The notes under the pieces were generated by a model. It saw only the letters and a program-made list of their open reading frames with translations. It was not told the origin of the DNA and ran no database searches. Below, in pieces: positions 6,084-11,761 of a DNA stretch of 11,761 nt. Position 1 is the first letter of the stretch. Every line of letters begins with the position of its first letter. Position numbers and translations under genes: made by a program. Origin of the DNA: Pirellulaceae bacterium (GTDB lineage Bacteria; Planctomycetota; Planctomycetia; Pirellulales; Pirellulaceae); assembly GCA_020846515.1 (NCBI GenBank), contig JADLDX010000688.1, forward strand, positions 1 to 11,761, in the 5' to 3' direction.

Positions 6084-6557
6084 CTACTGATCGGTTGCTA
6101 ATGCTAGCGGCGAGTTGGGAGCTCGGAAGGCCCTGCGCACGGTCCAGCCGGCGAGAATGATGCTCAGCATACCACTGCCCATCAGCGCAAAGTATCCGTC
6201 GCCGGTAACAGGTAGCAGCAGCAGTGGCGCGATGAGCATGGCGAACAAAAAGGCGCCAATCGAGGCTGATATGCTCATGGCCAAATTGGCTTTGTAAGGT
6301 TGGCCGTAGCGTTGGAGCGTCCAAGCCACCAGCCGACAAACAATAGTGGTGATTGGATACGACCAGATCGTAATCAGCATTACCCAGGTCAATGGCGTAA
6401 TGATTGCGTTCGGTCCGCCAAAGGCCATGATGGAAATGAACGAAATCAACATCCATGGAATCAGGGCGCTGTTGGACAATCGCGATAGCTTGGTGTAACA
6501 GCGAGCGTGAAAGTCGACCGCTTCTGGGACTGAACTGGGCAGGGATGCTACAGACAT
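6084..6557 (-). CDS. Small integral-membrane protein, function unknown
   Basis: I do not recognise a family for this 157-residue protein. It has four clear hydrophobic segments, about residues 31-47, 52-74, 94-116 and 121-139. They are separated by short loops with RLVAWTLQRYGQPYK between the second and third, and the protein ends with a basic stretch (RRAFRAPNS). There is no separate signal peptide; the first 30 residues are polar and probably cytoplasmic. The frame was chosen over a longer overlapping frame at 5980-6456, which has scattered His and Cys and no hydrophobic pattern. The start ATG at 6557 has only a weak purine stretch upstream. The gene is divergent from the FKBP gene and upstream of the desaturase on the same strand, with a candidate desaturase promoter in the gap, so co-transcription is uncertain. 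Confidence 0.65.
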   Translation of the reverse strand: MSVASLPSSVPEAVDFHARCYTKLSRLSNSALIPWMLISFISIMAFGGPNAIITPLTWVMLITIWSYPITTIVCRLVAWTLQRYGQPYKANLAMSISASIGAFLFAMLIAPLLLLPVTGDGYFALMGSGMLSIILAGWTVRRAFRAPNSPLALATDQ

Positions 6558-6857
6558 TTCAGAACTCGACTATTGGCCGGAAGAAAGCCGGAGGAAATAG
6601 ACCTACGCGTCTGTTATCTAGGTTACGCCAACGTGACCGGACGAGACGACTGGCGATTGCGAGGAAAAAGAGCTTTCAGTCCGTTTGGCGGGTACTGCTG
6701 GCAAAGCTGGTACGGGTTGTAGGGCCGCACTAGGCCTTGACTGGCATGTTGAGTTGGCAACGGCTAGATTACGGTACAGCAGTAATCGGCTGTCTTAATG
6801 TGCATTAGCCCCGAATTGTGTTTGCATAAGTGTTTAACGCTGGCGGAGGAGCCACAA
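6558..6857. other. Divergent spacer with a short dyad
   Basis: This 300-base spacer separates the divergent membrane-protein and FKBP genes and shows no convincing gene. A dyad, GATTAC (6767-6772) and GTAATC (6782-6787), with centres 15 bases apart, lies about 70 bases before the FKBP start and could be an operator or a small hairpin. TTGACT (6737-6742) and TTGGCA (6754-6759) are possible -35 elements but neither has a good -10 at the proper distance. Confidence 0.35.
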
Positions 6858-7400
6858 ATGATGTCGACAGAAAAACTGAAGTTGCTGATTTGTTTAATCG
6901 TTTTGCTAGTCGGGACGCCCCGTTGTTTTGGCCAAGGAGCTGTTCAAGCGGTACGCGGTGCAGCTGATCGATTAGCGGCTGGCCAAGGAAAACTGACGGC
7001 CGGTCCGGTTGACCCCAGCGAGAAGAAGTCGCCAGGCGCCATCGACGCCAATGCCTCAGCGGAGTTCAAGCAGACCGCTAGCGGACTGAAGTACCGCATC
7101 TTACGCGACAGCAAAAAACAGAAACCGACGGCCAGCGATCAGGTCGAAGTGCATTACAAAGGCTGGTTGGATAACCAAAAAATCTTCGACAGTTCCTACC
7201 AGCGTGGCCAGAGTGTTTCGTTTCCACTTAAAGGCGTGATCAAGGGGTGGACGGAAGGTATGCAGTTGGTCGGCGTGGGCGGCATGATTGAGCTGTATAT
7301 TCCTTACAAGCTAGGTTACGGCGAAGCCGGCACACCTGGCGGCCCCATTCCACCCAAAGCCGATCTGCACTTTGTCGTCGAGTTGCTGAGCATTAAATGA
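6858..7400 (+). CDS. FKBP-type peptidyl-prolyl cis-trans isomerase, exported
   Basis: Predicted 180-residue prolyl isomerase that speeds folding of secreted proteins. The start at 6858 is supported by GGAGGA (6845-6850) seven bases upstream; a second ATG follows immediately. Residues 1-25 form a signal peptide (Lys-containing start, core LLICLIVLLVG, likely cut after CFG), so the enzyme should be periplasmic. Residues 30-70 are a linker rich in Ala, Gly and Lys. The FKBP domain runs from about 75 to 180: SGLKYRIL, VEVHYKGWL with Tyr100, IFDSS with Asp111, GVIKGWTEGM with Trp131, IPYKLGYGE with Tyr150, and the final strand HFVVELLSIK. The active-site aromatic residues typical of active FKBPs are retained. 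It lacks the N-terminal dimerisation domain of FkpA/Mip proteins. The next gene is convergent with only 24 bases between stops and no clear terminator. Confidence 0.93.
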   Translation: MMSTEKLKLLICLIVLLVGTPRCFGQGAVQAVRGAADRLAAGQGKLTAGPVDPSEKKSPGAIDANASAEFKQTASGLKYRILRDSKKQKPTASDQVEVHYKGWLDNQKIFDSSYQRGQSVSFPLKGVIKGWTEGMQLVGVGGMIELYIPYKLGYGEAGTPGGPIPPKADLHFVVELLSIK

Positions 7401-7424
7401 GTGGCGTGGAGGAGGCTTGCTGTC

Positions 7425-7862
7425 TTACCCATTTGGGCCCAGTATATCAGCGGGCCGCTCGGGGATTGATGCACAAGCCAATTGCAATCGCGACATGCCA
7501 TCGACCAATCGCATGTCATGGAAATTCATCAACAGGCCGATCGGAATATCCAGGAGTTTCATGTACGAGAGCAACTTAGCCTTATCAATCGGAAGAACTG
7601 CCGTAACAGCCTTTAGCTCCACGAGCAAACAATTTTCAACCAAGATGTCAAAGCGCATAGGTTCACTGAAGACCATCGACTTGTAGACTATGTCGACTTC
7701 TCTTTGCGATAGGTGAGATATTCCCCTTAGTTCGAGCTCGCGCATCAAGCATTTTTCATAGACTTTCTCCAGCAATCCAGGGCCAAGAACTTGATGAACT
7801 TCAATGGCAGCTCCGATGACCTCGCGGCTTAGCTCGTCCGCTTTCTTGTACAGTCGATGCAT
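7425..7862 (-). CDS. GxxExxY family protein (PD-(D/E)XK-like)
   Basis: Predicted 145-residue protein of the GxxExxY family. The name-giving motif is GLLEKVY at residues 29-35, within the usual helix VHQVLGPGLLEKVYEKCLM. The core then shows RFDILVENCLLVELKAV: Asp72, Glu82 and Lys84 fit the D...E-x-K metal-binding pattern of PD-(D/E)XK nuclease folds. The family-typical LLSYMKLLDIPIGLLMNF (97-114) follows. The ATG at 7862 has AAGGAG about nine bases upstream. Members are widespread in Planctomycetes, cyanobacteria and Bacteroidota; the biological role is not established and nuclease activity is an inference from the fold. It is transcribed away from a 119-bp tandem-repeat array that begins about 130 bases upstream. 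No partner gene of a known defence system is adjacent. The last 15 residues (ASIPERPADILGPNG) look unstructured. Confidence 0.88.
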   Translation of the reverse strand: MHRLYKKADELSREVIGAAIEVHQVLGPGLLEKVYEKCLMRELELRGISHLSQREVDIVYKSMVFSEPMRFDILVENCLLVELKAVTAVLPIDKAKLLSYMKLLDIPIGLLMNFHDMRLVDGMSRLQLACASIPERPADILGPNG

Positions 7863-7990
7863 GGCGGTTCTCCTTTTCGTGCGTCTACAAATACTGGTTA
7901 ACTGTCACACAACTATTGTAGAGGGCTGACAAGGGGGCCCTCAAAAGTATTTGGTGACCAGCACCAGTTCCTCTCTATCGGATGGTTCTG
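7863..7990. other. Spacer upstream of the GxxExxY gene
   Basis: This segment should carry the promoter of the minus-strand GxxExxY gene. I see TACAAT on the minus strand at 7914-7919 but no -35 at the proper distance. GAGGGC (7921-7926) and GCCCTC (7937-7942) can pair as a 6-bp stem without a T-tract. Bases from about 7960 show weak resemblance to the end of the adjacent repeat unit. Confidence 0.35.
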
Positions 7991-8786
7991 GAACAGAAGT
8001 TCTCGAAGGGAATGCTGGTATTCACTTTCAGCTACGTTCTTCACTCGCTTCTGTTTTACGATCTGGCTTAAGAGATGATCGTTGGCCGCTGCGGTGCCAG
8101 GTGGGTGTTGAACAGAAGTTCTGGAAGAGAGTGCCGATCTTCACATTGCGGGAAGTTCTTCACACGCTTCTGTTGGACGATCTGGCTTGAGGGATGATCG
8201 CTGGCCGCTGCGGTGCCAGATGGGTGTTGAACAGAAGTTCTGGAAGGAAGTGCTGATTGTCACATTGCGCGTAGTTCTTCACGTGCTTCTGTTGGACGAT
8301 CTGTTTGAGGGCTGATCGCTGGCAGCGGCGGTGCCGGATGGGTATTGAACAGAAGTTCTGGAAGAGAAGGCCGATCTTCACAGTGCGCGTAGTTCTTCAC
8401 ACGCTTCTGTTGGACGATCTGGTTTGAGGGATGATCGCTGGCCGCTGCGGTGCCAGATGGGTGTTGAACAGAAGTTCTGGAAGAGAATGCCGATCTTCAC
8501 GTGCTTCTGTTGGACGATCTGTTTGAGGGATGATCGCTGGCAGCGGTGGTGCCGGATGGGTGTAGAACAGAAGTTCTGGAAGGGAATGCCGATCTTCACC
8601 TTGCGCGCAGTTCTTGACTCGCTTCTGTTGGACGATCTGTTTGAGGGATGATCGCTGGCAGCGGTGCCGGATGGGTGTTGAACAGAAGTTCTGGAAGGGA
8701 ATGCCGATCTTCACATTGCGCGAAGTTCTTCACATGCTTCTGTTGGATGATCTGGCTTGAGGGATGATCGCTGGCAGCGATGGTAG
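7991..8786. repeat. Seven-copy tandem array, unit about 119 bp
   Basis: Units begin at GAACAGAAGTTC at 7991, 8110, 8229, 8347, 8466, 8565 and 8680, so the successive periods are 119, 119, 118, 119, 99 and 115 bases; the last copy fades out near 8786. The first copy is the most diverged. Every copy contains GAACAGAAGTTC at its start and CTTCTGTT about 55 bases later; AACAGAAG and CTTCTGTT are exact inverted complements. The 99-base unit (8466) lacks about 20 bases between GATCTTCAC and TGCTTCTG. Two unit types alternate: A has CTGGCCGCTGCGGTGCCAG, B has a CAGCGG version. The period is not a multiple of three and indels occur, so no repeated protein can be read through it. It fills the gap between the rpoC terminator and the GxxExxY promoter region. 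Function unknown. Confidence 0.95.
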
Positions 8787-8806
8787 TGAAGAGCTGGATG
8801 AATTGC

Positions 8807-8845
8807 AAAATAAAAACAGCCAGCGAAAGTTCTCGCTGGCTGTTT
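8807..8845 (-). terminator. Intrinsic terminator of rpoC
   Basis: AAACAGCCAGCGA (8814-8826) and TCGCTGGCTGTTT (8833-8845) form a perfect 13-bp stem with a 6-base loop. On the minus strand the stem runs directly into TTTTTATTTT (8807-8816 complement). It lies about 30 bases after the rpoC stop codon and should end the rpoBC transcript before the tandem array. Confidence 0.93.
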
Positions 8846-8874
8846 GAAAGTAAGTTAATTCACTACCGCGATCA

Positions 8875-11761
8875 TCATTCAACTGAACCGGATGCGTCGG
8901 TGTCATCCATAGGCGCTGGGGCTTGGAGGAGTGGATAGCTATCTTCCATGGCAGCTTCACCACGCGTCACTAGATCTTCCAAGGCCTCACGGCGATAAGA
9001 GACTTCGGAATCCTGGAATGTCCGGAAACCGGTGCCTGCAGGAATCAAGTGACCCAGGATGACGTTCTCTTTCAGACCTACCAAACGGTCAACTTTACCA
9101 GCCAACGCTGCTTCAGTTAGCACTTTCGTGGTTTCCTGGAAGCTGGCTGCCGAGATAAAGCTGCTGCTCTGTACGGACGCCTTGGTAATACCCAGCAGTT
9201 GTGTGCTGGCCGTCGCTGGCTTGGGTTTCTTGCCCTTAGCAGGCTTGCCTCCCAATCCTTCGGTCTGAGCGTTGGACTGTTCAAAAGTATCCTTAGGTAC
9301 CAAAGTACCAATCGCATACTCGCTATCGCCCGTCTCCGCGATCTTGACGCACTTGGCTAACTCAGTGTTCACTCGACGGAACTCGAATTTGTCCATCACC
9401 AAACCAGGCAACAAATTGGTGTCGCCAGGCGATTCGATCTTCACCTTCCGCAGCATGCGCGCAATGATGATTTCGACGTGCTTGTCGTTAATGTCCACAC
9501 GCTGGCTGCGATATACCTGCTGGATCTCGTGCAGCAAGTACTGTTGCACCGCCTCTTCGCCGCTGACTCGCAAAATGTCGTGCGGCACCAACGGTCCAAT
9601 CACCAACGCCTGACCAGCCTTGACGATATCGCTGGTATGAACCAAGAATCGCTTGCCGTGAGGCACGAGATGCTCTTTCTCGGTTCCGCTGTCGCTGCGA
9701 ATGATAATCGTTCGCTTGCCGCGGCGTTTGGTTTGTTGAATCTCGACCGTACCGTCGATTTCGGCGATCACGGCTGGATCCTTCGGCTTGCGAGCTTCAA
9801 AGATTTCCGTAATACGCGGCAGACCACCGGTGATGTCGCTAATACCCGAGGCTTCACGAGGCATTTCAGCCAGTTCGGTACCGGCGTTGATCATCGTGCC
9901 TTCCGGCACCGTGATCACCGCACGCTCAGGAAGGTAGTACACGTCCAGCGCCTTGCCGTCCGTATCCTCAACCACAATCTGCGGATGACGTTCGCCTTTA
10001 TGGTCCATGATGACTGGTCGAGCACCACCAGACGGGTCACGCTCCATACGCATCGTGTCACCTTCGACCACGTCGTCGTAGCGTACCTTACCGCTGACTT
10101 CGCACAGGATCGGAATCTTGTGCGGGTTCCATTCGCATAGAACCGCGCCCTTGACCACTTCCTGATTCTCTTGCACGTTCAGCATCGCACCGGTCGGGAT
10201 CTCGTACTTCTCAAGCTCGCGACCCTTAACGTCCAAAATCGAGATCTCACCGTTACGGGTGAGCACGACCTCTTTGCCTTCTTCATTGCGCACAACACGC
10301 AATCGCGCGAACTTGACGATACCGCCCTTCTTGACCTTGATGTCACTCTCTTCCACAGCGCGGTTCACGGCACCACCGATGTGGAACGTACGCATCGTCA
10401 ACTGAGTACCCGGCTCACCAATCGACTGAGCACCGATGATACCGACGGCCATACCTTCTTCGACCAGCGAACCAGTCGACATGTCCATGCCATAGCATAG
10501 GCGACATACACCCAGCGAAGCATCGCAGGTCATCGGGCTGCGAACTTGAATGCGTTCCAGTCCCATCTCCTCGACCTTGCGAGCGATGTCCAGGGTCAGC
10601 ATCTGGTTCGCTTCCACAACCACGTCGTCCGTTACCGGATTGACGATGTTCTTGAGCGCCACGCGTCCATTGATCGCGTCGGCCAGCCGAACTTCGACCT
10701 TCTCGCCACGATAGACCACACCCTTGGTGATACCTTGCGTCGTACCACAGTCATGCATGGTGACTACCACGTTCTGCGCCACGTCAGCCAACTTACGCGT
10801 CAAATAACCGGAGTCAGCGGTCTTCAAGGCCGTATCGGCCAGACCCTTACGAGCACCGTGCGTACTGGAGAAGTACTCAAGCACCGTCAGGCCTTCGCGG
10901 AAGTTCGCCTTGATGGGCGTTTCGATAATTTCACCGGTTGGCTTGGCCATCAAACCACGCATACCGGCCAACTGCCGAATCTGCTCGATACCACCGCGGG
11001 CACCGGAGTGGGCCATCAAGTACACCGGATTGACATACCATGGTCCAAGATGCTCATCCTGCTCCATGGCCGCCATCATGTCCTTGGTGATCTTTTCGCG
11101 AGCATGCGTCCACAAGTCCAGCACCTGGTTATGGCGTTCCTCTTGTGTGATCAAACCACGGCTGTAGTTCTTATGGAAGTTCATGACCTTCTTCTCCGCT
11201 TCAGCCAAGTGCTTGAGCTTCGAATCGGGCGTTACCAGGTCGTCCGTACCGAACGACAGGCCGCTGCGCGTCGACTCGCGGAAGCCGAGTTGGTTCATGT
11301 CGTCCAACAAGTTAATCGTGGCCTTCCGACCCAGTCGCTGATAGCAGTCGCTGATCACGCTGGCCAAGTCACCGCTTCGAAGTGCTTGGTTGTAGAAGTC
11401 CATGCCGTTGGGCAACATCATGTTGAACAACACGCGACCATAGGTCGTGTCGATCACCGCTCCGAGTTTCGCTTGGCCCTCTTCGGTCTTCAAACGACGA
11501 TGCTTAGGCAAACGAACTTTAATGCGAGCATGCAATTCGACGACGCCTTGATGGAAGGCCAAGTCGGCCTCTTCCATGCTGGAAAAGATCATGCCTTCGC
11601 CACGCATGCCATGCTTTTCGACCGTGATGTAATAGCAACCCATGACCGTATCCTGCGACGGGCTCATGATCGGACGACCATTGCTCGGTGCAAAGATGTT
11701 GTGCGTGCTCATCATCAACGTGTGAGCTTCCACTTGCGCTTCGAGCGACAGCGGCAAGTGC
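8875..11761 (-). CDS. rpoC: RNA polymerase beta-prime subunit (N-terminus outside window)
   Basis: The C-terminal 961 residues of the catalytic beta-prime subunit. The frame is open to the window edge; the first visible residues, [13 protein letters not shown], are those that normally follow the NADFDGD catalytic loop by a few residues, so the active-site Asp triad lies just outside. Visible landmarks: [17 protein letters not shown]; the bridge helix around [20 protein letters not shown] (residues 252-271); the trigger loop region [38 protein letters not shown] (split here by name only, about 287-324); and the second zinc site, with Cys338, then Cys412, Cys419 and Cys422 ([15 protein letters not shown]). 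[22 protein letters not shown] and the late [17 protein letters not shown] helix are intact. A Lys/Pro-rich linker ([10 protein letters not shown]) precedes the latter. E. coli has about 940 residues after the same point, so length is normal. rpoB should lie upstream beyond the right edge. Confidence 0.98.
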   Translation of the reverse strand, partial: HLPLSLEAQVEAHTLMMSTHNIFAPSNGRPIMSPSQDTVMGCYYITVEKHGMRGEGMIFSSMEEADLAFHQGVVELHARIKVRLPKHRRLKTEEGQAKLGAVIDTTYGRVLFNMMLPNGMDFYNQALRSGDLASVISDCYQRLGRKATINLLDDMNQLGFRESTRSGLSFGTDDLVTPDSKLKHLAEAEKKVMNFHKNYSRGLITQEERHNQVLDLWTHAREKITKDMMAAMEQDEHLGPWYVNPVYLMAHSGARGGIEQIRQLAGMRGLMAKPTGEIIETPIKANFREGLTVLEYFSSTHGARKGLADTALKTADSGYLTRKLADVAQNVVVTMHDCGTTQGITKGVVYRGEKVEVRLADAINGRVALKNIVNPVTDDVVVEANQMLTLDIARKVEEMGLERIQVRSPMTCDASLGVCRLCYGMDMSTGSLVEEGMAVGIIGAQSIGEPGTQLTMRTFHIGGAVNRAVEESDIKVKKGGIVKFARLRVVRNEEGKEVVLTRNGEISILDVKGRELEKYEIPTGAMLNVQENQEVVKGAVLCEWNPHKIPILCEVSGKVRYDDVVEGDTMRMERDPSGGARPVIMDHKGERHPQIVVEDTDGKALDVYYLPERAVITVPEGTMINAGTELAEMPREASGISDITGGLPRITEIFEARKPKDPAVIAEIDGTVEIQQTKRRGKRTIIIRSDSGTEKEHLVPHGKRFLVHTSDIVKAGQALVIGPLVPHDILRVSGEEAVQQYLLHEIQQVYRSQRVDINDKHVEIIIARMLRKVKIESPGDTNLLPGLVMDKFEFRRVNTELAKCVKIAETGDSEYAIGTLVPKDTFEQSNAQTEGLGGKPAKGKKPKPATASTQLLGITKASVQSSSFISAASFQETTKVLTEAALAGKVDRLVGLKENVILGHLIPAGTGFRTFQDSEVSYRREALEDLVTRGEAAMEDSYPLLQAPAPMDDTDASGSVE

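Noticed and set aside
5980..6456. 158-codon minus-strand frame overlapping the small membrane protein
   Set aside because: It has irregular composition rich in His, Cys and Arg with no hydrophobic pattern, while the other frame gives four clean membrane segments with a good start.
7921..7942. GAGGGC/GCCCTC hairpin as a terminator
   Set aside because: The stem is short, the loop is G-rich and neither strand has a T-tract after it; no gene ends there.
7991..8786. CRISPR array
   Set aside because: The whole 119-bp unit repeats; there is no short repeat separated by unique spacers, and no cas gene is nearby.
8160..8808. Several overlapping minus-strand frames of 70-105 codons with similar repeated peptides
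   Set aside because: They only mirror the tandem DNA repeat. The period is 119, 118, 99 or 115 bases, so the frame shifts from unit to unit, and none has a ribosome site or a consistent length.
9209..9253. Lys/Pro-rich linker near the RpoC C-terminus as an unusual insertion
   Set aside because: A variable, Lys-rich stretch is common at this position in bacterial RpoC before the conserved LLGITKAS segment.
9478..10140. 220-codon plus-strand frame
   Set aside because: It lies wholly inside rpoC on the opposite strand and is a shadow of that strongly conserved gene.

Overview
The window looks like a piece of a Planctomycetes chromosome, most likely from the Pirellulaceae (Rhodopirellula/Blastopirellula-like). 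This is inferred from the DUF1559 prepilin-type protein followed by a tiny lipoprotein, a pairing and family strongly expanded in that phylum, together with the mixed gene orientations, long spacers and moderate GC content. No database search was possible.

Layout. At the left edge (1-970, +) lie the C-terminal part of a DUF1559 protein and a 55-residue lipoprotein. Bases 986-1112 hold a compact cluster of inverted repeats that separates them from a convergent gene. That gene (1121-2434, -) is an ATP-grasp ligase of the RimK type with a C-terminal RCK_C/TrkA_C-like domain. Divergent from it is an exported methionine sulfoxide reductase A (2567-3268, +). A spacer with repeated TATAAT boxes precedes a run of three small + strand genes: a cold-shock-domain protein (3592-3795), an unrecognised small winged-helix-like protein (3859-4191) and a BON-domain protein (4315-4554). 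Then come a membrane fatty acid desaturase (4812-5807, -) and a four-helix membrane protein of unknown function (6084-6557, -). They are followed by an exported FKBP-type prolyl isomerase (6858-7400, +) and a convergent GxxExxY family protein with PD-(D/E)XK-like residues (7425-7862, -).

The stretch 7863-8874 has no gene. It holds a seven-copy tandem array with a unit of about 119 bp (7991 to about 8786) and a strong intrinsic terminator (8807-8845) for rpoC. The right end (8875-11761, -) is the C-terminal two thirds of the RNA polymerase beta-prime subunit. It is cut by the window edge just after the point where the catalytic NADFDGD motif should lie.

How the genes relate. Most are single housekeeping, stress or envelope genes with their own signals, not one pathway. 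MsrA, the FKBP isomerase and the desaturase all point to envelope protein and lipid maintenance, but they do not form an operon. The least explained parts are the 119-bp tandem array between rpoC and the GxxExxY gene, the inverted-repeat cluster at 986-1112, and the RimK-RCK_C domain fusion. I see no rRNA, tRNA, CRISPR array, transposase or integrase.
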